Assembly: GCA_032622095.1 (NCBI GenBank)
Contig: CP136066.1
Coordinates: 189,834,816 to 189,898,815, forward strand
DNA from: Siphonodentalium dalli
Taxonomy: Eukaryota; Mollusca; Scaphopoda; Gadilida; Siphonodentaliidae
DNA length: 64,000 nucleotides
Reading direction: 5' to 3'
Part shown: one piece after another, positions 48,565 through 59,594 of the stretch
How positions within the stretch are numbered: the stretch's first letter is position 1
Layout of the letters: every line of letters begins with the position of its first letter
Notes under the pieces: model-generated
What the model was told of the DNA's origin: nothing
What the model saw: only the letters and a program-made list of their open reading frames with translations
Database searches by the model: none
Position numbers and translations under genes: made by a program

Positions 48565-49255
48565 CACATGATATTCGCGGTGTTTAGTGCTGATGTCACA
48601 TATAGCGCATATTCTAGGTATGTGAATAGTTAAATTTGGTATTTTACTCTCGAGTAGTAAGTTTGACGAAATTAAAAAAAAAAAGTGACAAAAGTTAGCT
48701 ATTTTTTCAACTTTTTGTCCCCTTTGAGGGGAGATATGTGCACTTTGCTTCGATAAGAGATCTGTTTAGGACTAATGTCAATCCCTTCCACAAGTGGCTA
48801 GTTAGATCGGTTTACATCACCCCTAACCCAATAACGCAGTATTTCCCAGTGTATGGAATGAAATGAGATATTCCATCTGTTTCTATTTATATAATCGCGG
48901 TTTTTCGTACTGATGTAATATATCTTGCATAAATATAGGTATCCGATGGGATAAATTCGGAATTTTGCACCCATGTAGTAAGTTTTGCGAAATTTATTTT
49001 TAAAATTGACCCCAAAAAATGCAATTTTTCAACTTGTTATCTCCCTTTGAATGGAGATATTTGAAATGTGTTACAACAAGCGATCCCGCAATTTTTTTTT
49101 ATTTACCACAAATATATACTGCACAGGCCTCTTTATGACTAAAGTAATTCTCGCCCCATAATTGACTGGTTATAAACGGTTTACATCATCACACCCCAAT
49201 AAGACAGTATTTCCCAGTGTATGGTATGAAATGAGATTTTCGATCTCTTAATGAT
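48565..49255. repeat. Diverged tandem duplication, about 335-bp unit
   Basis: Copies begin near 48575 and 48898 and share TTTCAACTT...CTCCCTTTGA and the segment CAGTATTTCCCAGTGTATGG. It lies directly beyond the 3' end of the nuclease pseudogene. Confidence 0.75.
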
Positions 49256-49275
49256 ATTTATCTGATTTAGTTAAG

Positions 49276-50010
49276 TCAAAGTAAAATTGTCAAATAAAAA
49301 CAAATGATATAACTGCGCAAATTTGCACAGCCATATATATGCATATATTGTATGTTCACATATTGTGCAACTATTAGTCGATCTCGATCGGCCTCTATAT
49401 CAGTTTGCCGGTTGAAGGTATTACCGCATGACTCATTGCCTGAGCACCTACATAACTCATTGCACTTTGATCTCAAAGAACAAGAACATATCAGATCTTT
49501 CAAAATCTCCGAAGCAGTTGGATCTTCAAACAATACAGGAGTTAAGCCGCCATCACCATTCTGCCACCCGTGGTTCAATGGCGATCCATTTGGGGTTTCA
49601 AGAACATTGGTCCATATTTTTATCTGCCAACTTGAACGCGTTGTATGCTGTCTGAAGCTGCTCTCACATGGAGGCAATTTGGCAATAGATTTATCACATT
49701 TATTAGACAGTCTTAGTCGCAAATCATTTAAATTAGTGTGACTGGTCATCTCCTTTCCACTTGGATCATATAGTGCTGCCACCAAGGACCTGGCCGAGCT
49801 AACTAAATCGTCCTCGTTTTTGGTTCGATCCCCTAAAAACATTAAGTCTATAAATTTAGATGGACCGTGTTTCATCAGGGTGCTTAAAACAGACTTTTTC
49901 CCGATTCCGAACAATGATGATACAGAATCACACCCTGTTATAGCATGGGCTGCTGGTAAGATAGAACACATATCGTGGCCTATATTGTCACATATGTCAT
50001 GAACTGGAAT
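49276..50010 (-). pseudogene. FEN/XPG-like nuclease pseudogene, C-terminal part
   Basis: Read from 50010 downward it gives IPVHDICDNIGHDMCSILPA, then HAITGCDSVSSLFGIGKK, a late metal-binding Asp followed by a helix-hairpin-helix like that of FEN1/XPG nucleases. The end is cysteine-rich (CSCSLRSKC, LCRCSG). Known: this superfamily cuts DNA flaps and structured DNA. The N-terminal part lies at 59595-62520; the two are separated by a 9.6-kb transposon that entered exactly between FIP and VHD codons. This half has no internal stop. The related proteins I can call to mind are uncharacterised, repeat-associated ones in invertebrates, so it may itself come from a mobile element. Confidence 0.75.
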
Positions 50011-50047
50011 CACAGTGGTGCAAGATCGGTGTAGCATATGGTGTAGA
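50011..50047 (+). repeat. Left terminal inverted repeat of the 9.6-kb transposon
   Basis: 37 bp beginning CACAGTGGTGCAAGATCGG. CGGTGTAG/GGTGTAG copies follow at 50027, 50040, 50051, 50447, 50513 and 50537. Confidence 0.95.
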
Positions 50048-50285
50048 CATCGGTGTAGAATTATCAAAATGGCGGACACCGGTAGTTCGTTTTGGATATG
50101 CTCCTTGTAATTCATGATGTTTTGAAGATATTTGTACTGTGAGGAAAACCGTTATACACAGATTCACTTGGAATTATATCGGTTGTTATAGGAATACCAT
50201 ATTCTTTGTGGATTTAATTGGTATTATTGTCAAAAACACGTTTTAAACCAACATACTGACGATTGTCAACAAATTGGCAAGAAAC

Positions 50286-50348
50286 ATGTGGGTTTTTGCA
50301 CTATTTTTGGCCTTATCGGTACTGCCTTCATCGTTAAACTCTGCCCAG
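50286..50348 (+). CDS. Possible signal-peptide exon
   Basis: ATG at 50286 opens 21 codons reading MWVFALFLALSVLPSSLNSA plus Q, an excellent signal-peptide shape, followed by a donor-like CAG|GTATTG at 50349. A possible partner is the open stretch at 51272-51545, preceded (before a MITE insertion) by an acceptor TTCTACAG at 50794-50801 and by codons reading FKCYSC. The phases do not join cleanly, so this is a candidate only. Confidence 0.35.
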
Positions 50349-50812
50349 GTATTGTAATTATAATGTTAGATCGAATCGAATTTGATTCGTTGTGTGGCGT
50401 TTTTTTAAATTGATTTAATTGACGATAATTTAAACATCATAAAATACGGTGTAGAAATGTTATGAACATGAACCTGGTTGCTTGGATACCAAAAAATAGC
50501 AAGATTACATGGCGGTGTAGAGGAAATTATTTATAGCGGTGTAGATTGGGCACAGATAGACAATTCAAAATTATTGAATTAACAGCAGATTTCTACGAGC
50601 ATAAGGCATTTGTTCATGCAGACATGTTTGGTAACATATAATACCTAATTAATGTCTAAATATAATACGTATAATAGATATTGGAAATTAGATTTAAATA
50701 TAAACATGACTAATTAACTATAAGTGGGTGTTTGGGTGGTCTGTATATACGTAGCACACGTTCTATTCAATTGACCTTCCAATACATGTTTACTTCTACA
50801 GGAATGCAATGT

Positions 50813-51271
50813 TTAAAGACACGGTTGGCCTTGGCGGTGGGTATCCTGTGAAAATATTTCCACCCGACAAAAACCGCCACAAACAGAAAGAACATCAAAA
50901 TGTAGATAGACTTTGTCCGTATACAAATAAGAAATATCGCATAAACAGTATGTTATGGTCATATGTTTGACCATTGTTATGTAAACAAAAGCTTAACAAG
51001 TTACTTTTCTGGTGTTTGTTTATATTATGATGGTAAACATAAAGAGCGTTATTTGTTGGTCAATTCCTGATATGGAACTAATAAAGAGCGTTTATGCCAT
51101 TTGTGTGTGATTAGCCAGTAGCATTCTGCTGTCTTCTGTAACACAATTCAGGCTCTTGCTTAGGTAAAATATAGTAGGTCTTTATGATAACATGCTGTTT
51201 ACGCGATGGTCATGGTATATATGAACGAAATTTTGAATATTTTCGACAACAAAGGCCTCACGTGCCTTTAA
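50813..51271. mobile_element. TTAA-bounded MITE, family F, copy 2, inside the transposon
   Basis: Left end TTAAAGACACGGTTGGCC, right end CCTCACGTGCCTTTAA. It splits what looks like an exon: joining the flanks at a single TTAA opens a frame that runs on to 51545. Confidence 0.85.
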
Positions 51272-51545
51272 GTGCTACAGTTGTGCGAAAGTTCACGAAG
51301 ACATGCAGACAGCAGTAGACCATGGCATCAAAGAGCACGAACATGATATTCTCAAAATCAGAACATTGGAGACGGATTCGACCACCGGTAAGATGGGATA
51401 TCGGACGCAGAACTTCAATCTTATACCCAGATTGATATCCGAGACAAATCAAGTTGTGGTTGTCGAAAGTCCGATAGGATCAGAATACTCTATTCGAATC
51501 GAACAGATGTGCTATAGTGGAATGTCGGGGTTAATATTTGCCTGA
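51272..51545 (+). other. Open stretch of unknown function inside the transposon
   Basis: About 90 codons including KVHEDMQTAVDHGIKEHEHD and ending LIFA, then TGA. No domain recognised. It may be an upstream exon of the YqaJ gene or a small separate gene. Confidence 0.35.
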
Positions 51546-51899
51546 AAGTCTGTGTAGAGTAGGTTAATAGAACCAATTACCAACTAATCAATAAGTATGT
51601 GGGGCCATTGCTTTACTGGTTCAGAAGTATAGCGAATCATATGTTTGGAAACAGATCAATATCACAAGGAAGAAGTCCTACTTGCCTGGAAGAATATCGT
51701 ATCAGAGACCAGTCATGTGACTTGGGGAGAAAGTTGCAATAAAATACTAGGTTTGCTTTAGATCGTGGCTTTTCGGTTGTAATTCTCTAAGTGACCGATT
51801 GGCCCCGCGACAGACTTCAGGCGAATTCTCAAACTGCTAGCTTTGTAAAAGTTGTTGTGGTAATCATATATTCATGATGTTTGCTGTTATAATAAAAGA

Positions 51900-54800
51900 T
51901 TGTGTATCTACAAAACTGTGTCTGGACCTGAGTTACCCAACGTGGAGAGACGATCTACGGCCGATTATAGGACACAGATGCCAATTGTCGAGGAACAGTA
52001 CTTTGGCATGAGTGATTTGACATTGTGCGATGAGAACGAAATGATGAGTCCTATACCCAAGAGGCTTAGATCGTCAACGCCGCTGAAGACACCAACCGAT
52101 AATCGCGTGACATCATTGGGTCTTATTGTGACGCCAAAACAAGCACATGGTAATCTCAGCCACGAGGAAGCCGATATACTGGATGACATAACTGCCCAGC
52201 TCCCCAACGTGATGAAAGAACTCAACAAGGTCGGACAATTAGAAAATTGGGCCGCGTTTAACACCTTAGTGGGCAGTGGTAAATTTCCGATGCAAAACAT
52301 CGCTTTCCATTTGTTTATGGATGTATGCCGTTTCCTATCATCAGAAAATACTGTACGGATGCGATACAATGCAGTTGTAAAGAAATTTTGGAGGATAGGT
52401 TATCGCCTGTTTCACGGCAAATGTTTAAGATTTATGGGTGGACCCAAATATCTAGGACACAATACCGCCGACGGTGAAGACAAATCTCAAATATGTCCTC
52501 TCGATACACGGATCAATATAACTGACATGTTATATATCGTTGATGATATTGGACAATTCATAGCTGCTACACATGGGGTCAGTCAATTGTTTGTAAAGGG
52601 TAACCGGGTCAGCCTTTCTACACAGTCAAACTACGTTCATATTGGCAACTCTCCCAACAAAGAAGACGAAATAAATCCACGATTCGTCTAGCAGGGCAGC
52701 GATGCATGGCATAAAATTCGAAACACGGCATTGATTACTGGTAGTATATTTTTCAAGGGCTTGGGTTTGGGTACACTCAAGCAGCAGATAAGTCACTTTG
52801 ATACGGTTGTATTAGGAAAGGAAAAGGAGACATTTACATCGGAAGTGCAGGAACGTCTAGATCATGGCTCACTCAACGAGATCAACGCTGTCGGAACTCT
52901 TGTTGGAAAAGTACTGCCAGTTTTCGAACCGTATTTGAAGTACACAGAGGAAGGTTGCTACAGTATTCAAATGGGTAGCGTGCCCGTTGTGATCAGCCCA
53001 GATGGGAGTTTTCGGACTGATGTTGACAGCAACGCCTCGTTCGGAGTGGAATGCAAATGCCCCTTTCCTGGGAAAGCTTGAGCTACACCAGTGTGCTACA
53101 AAATGCCACCATATTACGTCCCACAAGTCATGGCCGAGATGTACTCTCTAAGCACATCCAAACTGTATTTTATTTGCTATTCCACCGAGTCATCAACAGT
53201 CTTCAGAGTGAGCTTCGATGAAGAGCTATGGCGAGCGATGAGGCAGATGACGGACATGTTATATGGCGACTCGAAAAATCCCGGAACAGAAGGAACTAAA
53301 TAAGATGGTTAACTGTTTTGTGGACAAGAATGTTGAATATATTGCTGAATTCCCATCACTGTGTTCTATCACATGTGATCCCGAGAATAGCAGTGAGCGG
53401 TTTTGTTTCCATGGAAGCGCAGCCACTTCTGATATGAACATGAGTGACACGATCAACTCAATTCGAGGTGTCCTTCGGAATTTACAGTTGACGACCGAGA
53501 AAGCGTATCGATTCACGAGGACAAGAGCTACTGAATTTCTTGGTTTTATGATCTCAGATGTTGACCGGCAACCTAATGAAGGTGACAACTTTGTTGTTCC
53601 CATTGCGTATGGTATGAATGGTTATAGCCTTCCGAACGATACTCTACGAGCTATGATCGTCTCCGTTCTGAAGGAATGCTGGACGAGGGGTCTTTACACA
53701 CCGATTGTGTCTTTTTACGGACAATGGCACAAACTGTCAGTACGTGATGCGAAAGAGATACCCATGACACTTCTACAACTACAAAAAGACGTCTATTCTG
53801 AAGTTTAAAAAATGTCGAAGAGTACCTTGGTGTACACAATGACAACGTTGAATTCGCCTTCTAGTAAAGACGTGACAGTCGAGGTGTGTTTTGACGAAAA
53901 CTGGAATGTCCACAAGCGCATCACTCTTGGCAGCAATGATGACACGTCTATAATTATTATTACGAAACGAGTTCAGGCTCTGCTAAAAAAAAGGAGACAA
54001 TCGAGAAAGCAGCAAAGGATGACGAGCTTTAAAAGGAGACGGATACCATCCTAAGCGCCTTGCCCCCAACTGTTGTAGATGAGATGAGCCATGAACTGGT
54101 AGAAACAATTCGAAGTGCAGCATGCGCAGCCCCATCGTCTGTGTCAGGTCAGTGGTTTGTTCTTACTGTTTGGATATTCATGATATAGGTTGGTTGCATG
54201 TACAACTTTGATTTCGGTTATACTTACAGAGTGCTTGTCGATTGGATTATTTATGGAGTTGGAAGACCACGTTAACGCCCCGTGTTCATGTAGGCCCCGG
54301 CATTTTACTAAAGCGGCGGGGATACTAATATGGCTGCCATAATCCTACAATGACTTTCAACCTGCCATTCAAGCCTTAATTATATTTTATACTAAGTGTA
54401 ACATGTGACTTATTTCAGACATAATATGATAACAGTGTAAACAATATTTTATTAAAATATGTACATGTCACATGTATAAGTACAATTCATCGCATACCTA
54501 ATTGCAATATATTTTTGCTCGACACCATTACAGGTGCTGGGGAAGAAGACGTTTCTCAGAATGTTGATTTTCCTTCTACATCACATCATGCTGACAACGG
54601 TCTCGATGACAACGAGAAGATAGAAAATGACGTTCTATTTACGGACAATGTCGTCACCCAACAGCAAGACCTGTCTACACCAGCCACAACACCGGTGTGC
54701 ATCGACAAAAACCTTATTGCTATGAACATGTTTGAAGTATTTTGTGCGTCTGAAGACAGAACTATGTCTTTTGAAGACTTCATGACTAAATTCCAAACGG

Positions 54801-57518
54801 CAGCAGTGATCAACAGCAATTTCAAACGACCAGAGCTTGTCGCACTCATGGCACCTTCTTTGTGTATTTTACGATATCATGGGTACAGAATATACATGTC
54901 AACGTCTAAATATATGCTAGCAAACATCGTATGTGAGTTATTTGGGGATGGATCTATATCAAAGAGGAGGGAAGCAAACCACAGACAGCTTTCATCACCA
55001 CGTTCCCTAAAAACATTAGCCAAGAATGCAGTCGAAAAACTATCGAAAGACACCCTGTGTTGTGTTTATGCTGCACACATTTTCCCCGACAGGTTGGAAA
55101 AGTGGTACTCAGATTCTGCTTTCGGGACCAGTGTCAATATTAAAGATGTGGAAAGTTTCCCCGAGCCACCCGTTTGGTTTTCAAAACCAGAATACTACGA
55201 ACCGCTTTCGAACTACATTTTCGTGATATTGGACGCCTATCACCAGCTTTGTGGTCTACGAAGACTCGTCTGTGGTCCAGGGATTCCCAAAGCTGGTATC
55301 GAAAGCAAACAATTCCACCTGGTAGCTGAGCAAAACATTTCAAATAAATGCGGTCTAACGTTAGCACATGCTAGAGATATGATAGACAAACAGAGTGTTG
55401 CGTATGCGGTCCTTACCTTTTCCGAAAATGTTGAAGATGCATTACGTCAAAACGGTGCTGAATCAGAGGCTGACTTGTGTAGGTTGGTTCGGAACTGGTA
55501 CCTATCAGAGGATGAGCCAGGAATATCGGCCCGAGAAAGATGTATGTATAAGCTACAATTCAGGCAGTGGCTTTTAAAGGACGTGAGATTCTGTGAGTTC
55601 CCCCAATATGGATCGTATGTCAAAGACATACCTATTGTTCTTTACGAGGGACTACTAGTTGGGATCGAGAGAAAACTTCAACTTTATTCTTTCGTCAAAA
55701 ACGTAACATATAACGTGAGGTCAATAGGGAGTCTGGACATTGAGAACTTCTTGTCCAGCTTTCAAGATATCGACCCGAGGGGAACGGGAGTCATTCGACC
55801 CGACGATATATCGTCTGCTCTCAGCATAGCTACTGAACTACTTTCAGCCAAGATGGACTCTGGCAGGTCAGTCCTATTCCATTTGGGGTTTTAACTTTCT
55901 AACAGACTATAACCACAGGTAACTATTAAAATAAGTATATGGACCATGACGAACAAACAGAGCAACTTGAGATGTGTCCGACATGGCAAATTGTTTTAAT
56001 AACAATGATACTTTTTTGCATATGGTTTCTATCGGCTATATACACAGAGCGACATTAACAGTCTTGCAAGTGTGTGGACGTTTAATTCATATGGCACGAC
56101 GTCGACCACGTTATTATAGCCTGAAAGGCCGCAGGGCATATCCAATAAAACGTCCACACACGTGTTGTTCTGTGTTTATTACACACCTAATGTACAACCG
56201 AATGTTTATTAAACTAAATAAGCTATTCCGCGACAGTTATGTACAGATGACAGTAAATTGGACATAGAAGGAACGTTTGAACCATAGTCGGGTTCTAGTA
56301 TAAACGTTGTCAAACCGGACGTCATTTGTGTTGCTTTTTCTGTATACCACTCATATTGTATTCACATTATAATTTATATCACGACATACTGCCTCTTTTC
56401 TTTGTTTATTAGTAATAGGTTTGTAATAAATCATAACATATTCGATTCCGTGTCATGTCGTTTGTTACTATTTATTTTCAGGGGGTTCTACATGCACACT
56501 GCTAAAAAAAAAAAAATGTACCCATGCAACACGCATTCAACTGGTGATCATTGGTTAGACTCCAACGTAGAAGACGAGGAATTGAATAATCCCGACGACA
56601 TCACAGTTGTGAAAGATCTATCGTGCATCATTCTGAAGTAGGCCTATATATGTATAACACGGTTGATGCGTATTAAATGCATCTACAGTACATGCATCTA
56701 CAGTACCACATACATGTTATAAAATGTAAGCATTTTTTGCGGCATATGGAAATGTGATCGCCTGTGACAGTGTAAACAGACATAACGCGGGTCTAATTTC
56801 ATATGTCCCATGTGATATGTTGTCTGTCTACACCGTCGCATTTTCCATTTTCGCAAAAATGTGTCGATATATAATAACATTTGTCGAAATGTATGTGTGT
56901 ATGTGGTAGTGTAGATATCAAATTACCAAAGAACACAGTGAACGAAATTACAAATAATTTTATTCATTATATTATCGAAAACGACACATGTGTGATCGTT
57001 TTATTGGATATGACACTCGTTCGATTACTTCATTGTAGCCTGCAACCCCTCGGACTATAATGACGTGATCGACGTCGTGCCATGTCCGCTAAAACGTCCA
57101 CATGACATCCGTGTCTCGTTCTGTGTATATTACTTGGCGAAAATTAATACAGCTATGTCCAGGTTACTAACAAATTCACGTGTGATATATACACACTCTT
57201 TGTACTAAATTTATAACATATTATGAGTCACATTACTGCGTATATAGCCCAAGTTTCCAAAGATAGTTATTGTCTTGGGGAAACCCCTCAAAATATGTGG
57301 GAGTATAGGGGAACACTACTATATCTATTTTCTTCAGGGACCACCAGTTCGATCGTCAGGATCGAAATCTACGTAAACGGAAGAGGAAGTGTGGGCGGGT
57401 TTCCCAGCCAGAGGAGCCTGCAAGAAATCCATTTCCGGTACGGGAGTATCATCATGTTCAGGAATCAAAGATATTTGCCGATGTCAGACGGGGATTGAAC
57501 TTCAAGGATATTGAATAA
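51900..57518 (+). pseudogene. Transposon gene: YqaJ-type nuclease plus large unnamed domain, 4 exons, N-terminal half broken
   Basis: Exons read 51900-54147, 54534-55866, 56482-56637 and 57338-57518, with consistent phases at the three introns. The first exon shows the YqaJ pattern: W-x5-R then ITGS, HGSLNE, SPDG and ECKCPF, a PD-(D/E)xK nuclease core as in phage exonucleases. It is interrupted by stops at 52689 (TAG), 53079 (TGA), 53806 and 54031 (TAA) and by shifts in A-runs near 53272 and 53985. Exons 2-4 are fully open (about 560 codons) with VILDAYHQLC, RNWYLSEDEPGI and GSLDIENFLSSF blocks and a basic tail (RKRKRK). I recall similar uncharacterised proteins in other marine invertebrates but cannot name the domain. 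The conserved Asp and Glu blocks make it a candidate transposase (inference). Confidence 0.75.
56078..57092. repeat. Inverted repeat pair in introns of the YqaJ gene
   Basis: GCACGACGTCGACCACGTTA at about 56094 is inverted near 57052-57085 (ATAATGACGTGATCGACGTC). Both sites also share AAACGTCCACA and TTCTGTGT(T/A)TATTAC in direct orientation. Probably remnants of a small repeat family. Confidence 0.5.
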
Positions 57519-57792
57519 AATAACTATAACTATTCGGTGATGTGTTTTGTGATGTATTTTCCATTTGAGTTGACGACAACAACAACAATTAATGAGGCGT
57601 TCTTCATGCATCATTTCGTATCATTATAGCCATAATCCTTATAACAATAAGGCAGCTAGTTAAAATGGTTATGTTTCAAGTTATCCAATCTACTAGGGTG
57701 AGATAATACAATCAATTTCGAATATGGAATAACATTTTATTGAAAATAACAACCATATATGTCTATATGGAACATGCATAAAAATGTAATTG

Positions 57793-58251
57793 TTAAAGGT
57801 ACTCAATCCGATCAGAGGGTCCTATATTACTATTTATTTTGCTTTGGGGGTAAAAAATTATTGATTCGAGTCGAGGAACCTACCAATCAACGCTCATACA
57901 GGGTGATCAGATATCGATATTTGAAGTTTTGTTATTTCTAATTTTTTTGTCCCAGAACACGCCGTCAAAAGGATGTTCACGGTCAAAATTGCGTTATTAT
58001 TACCACTTGATTTTAGAGTTATCCATCCTCGTCTGTTTGAATACTGTTTCTGATGTACACATCTCGAGAAAATTACGAAGTTAGGGGCAAGTATTAGTAC
58101 AAATCTTGAGAAAATTACAAATTTCAAAAACCAATATCTAATAACTCTGAGCTTTGTTTGATGGGTTCCTCGACTCGAATCAAATATATTTTACCCCCAA
58201 AGCCAAAGAAATAGTAATATAGGACCCTCTGATCGATTTGAGTACATTTAA
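57793..58251. mobile_element. TTAA-bounded MITE, family C, copy 2, inside the transposon
   Basis: Ends TTAAAGGTACTCAATCCGAT and ATCGATTTGAGTACATTTAA, with inverted similarity continuing for about 95 bp into each side (GGGTCCTATATTACTATTT, GGTTCCTCGACTCGAATC). Confidence 0.9.
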
Positions 58252-58465
58252 ACATAAGCAATAAAAATAGAAATAAAAAATCCGCTGCTTTATAATTATA
58301 ATGGTGATATAAAAAATACTGAATATAGTCATCCTGACTGTTCACAAATGAATTAACCACCTGTAAATTATAGTGGTCATAATACTGCTTATAAAATAGT
58401 CATCCTGACTGTTCACAGTTATGCCATCTGCACACGTTGTTCACATATATGAAGTACACTACCTT

Positions 58466-58929
58466 CTACCTTTTACCATGACAATTGTCCATATGTGCCT
58501 TAAGGGCGGCACGCCACGTGTATATCTTGCCACACCCGCACCTAAATATGCGATCGTGCAGGTGCACCGCCCGCCGGTGATCATTCAGTGTATCCTTCCT
58601 TGTAAACGTCGACTGGCAGTCGTCGCATGTGAATGTATTATGTTGGTGAACACCTTGTACGTGTCTCTTTATGGCGTATTTCTAGTGAATGTCTGTGGGC
58701 ATTTCTCACACTTGAAAGGGGTGCCAGTGTGTTTTACCATGTGAGCCACAAGCTGGTGTTTCTCTCGGAAAGAAGCCTTACAGTCGAACTCACGACAATG
58801 GTGTTTCCTCTCACCCGTGTGAATAGTCTCGTGCTTAATTAAATTAAACTTATTCTGGAAATGTTTTCCACAATAGGAACACAGGCTGTTGTATGTTGGT
58901 TCTTCGACTTCAATGAACGATTCTTCCAT
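58466..58929 (-). pseudogene. C2H2 zinc-finger gene of the transposon, one-base frameshift
   Basis: From ATG 58929 the frame gives CSYCGKHFQNKFNLIKHETIH, the linker TGERKHHC, a second finger (HCREFDC...HMVKH) and the start of a third (CEKCPQTFTR). Near 58678-58682 one base is missing from an A-run. The adjoining frame then finishes finger three (KRHVQGVH), a fourth (CDDCQSTFTR...HRRAVH) and a fifth (CGCGKIY...HMDNCH) and stops at 58466-58468. About 154 codons in all. Known: such fingers bind DNA. Inference: it may bind the GGTGTAG subterminal repeats of its own element. It is convergent with the YqaJ gene. Confidence 0.85.
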
Positions 58930-59557
58930 TGCTTGTATGCTAAAATTAGAAATGAATTAGGTTCAATAAATTTGGGGATTTAAGTGATAATTAATATATA
59001 ACGTAGGCTGTAAATTGGGATGGGTGCGTTATGCTCTGCTTCAGTTAACTGAAACTACAAAGAGTGCAGCGTATCGATTAATCTACACCGTCTTTTAAAA
59101 AGACATCTACACCGTCATAATTATTAAATTTATTGTCCAAAAAGTCATCATCTACACCTTCATATTATCATTTAAAATAAAAAATAGCATTTCAATCAAA
59201 ATATCGAAAAACATACGAGTTTTTGGGCTAAAAGATTACACGATATATTCCTCATATAAATTCACATCGGTGTGAGAAGAAATCCGTGTGATTACTAAGC
59301 TAATTTCGTGACAATTGAAGAAAACGAAGTCGTTCTACCGCCTCGCTGAACAACAACAGAAAACTGACATGTTTGATCGCGCTAATACAGTATTACATTT
59401 TACATTTATGAACGGCAATTGTGTCCTATGTGTTCTTTGACATATTTTAGTTCAAGTATAACTAACCTCCGTGCTGAAAAAGATTGTTAGCAATAGAAAC
59501 ATTCAAAATGTAAAACAGCGTACGTTTGATGACCTTGTCCGGCAGCCATATTGGATT

Positions 59558-59594
59558 TCTACACCATATGCTACACCGATCTTGCACCACCGTG
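59558..59594 (-). repeat. Right terminal inverted repeat of the 9.6-kb transposon
   Basis: 37 bp, reverse complement begins CACGGTGGTGCAAGATCGG. CTACACCG/CTACACC copies precede it at 59083, 59107 and 59152. Confidence 0.95.

Larger units (their letters stand above)
50011..59594 (+). mobile_element. 9.6-kb DNA transposon with CACAGTG-type ends and 5-bp target duplication
   Basis: The terminal inverted repeats are 37 bp with one mismatch: CACAGTGGTGCAAGATCGG... left, CACGGTGGTGCAAGATCGG... right. GGAAT flanks both ends (50006-50010, 59595-59599). GGTGTAG motifs repeat near the left end and CTACACC near the right, so subterminal repeats are inverted as well. Cargo, left to right: a possible signal-peptide exon, a broken multi-exon gene with a YqaJ-type nuclease domain, and a broken C2H2 zinc-finger gene on the other strand. 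Two TTAA MITEs (50813-51271, 57793-58251) landed inside later. Superfamily not assigned: 5-bp duplications and CAC ends recall Transib/RAG-type elements, but no such transposase was recognised. Confidence 0.93.

Noticed and set aside
51900-54147. Stop-codon reassignment to explain the interruptions in the YqaJ exon
   Set aside because: TAG, TGA and TAA all occur, together with two frameshifts, while the two intact genes use ordinary codons; decay is the simpler reading.
50011-59594. Firm naming of the 9.6-kb element as Transib or RAG-like
   Set aside because: The heptamer-like end and 5-bp duplication fit, but there is no visible A-rich nonamer and no RAG1/Transib transposase motif in the cargo.
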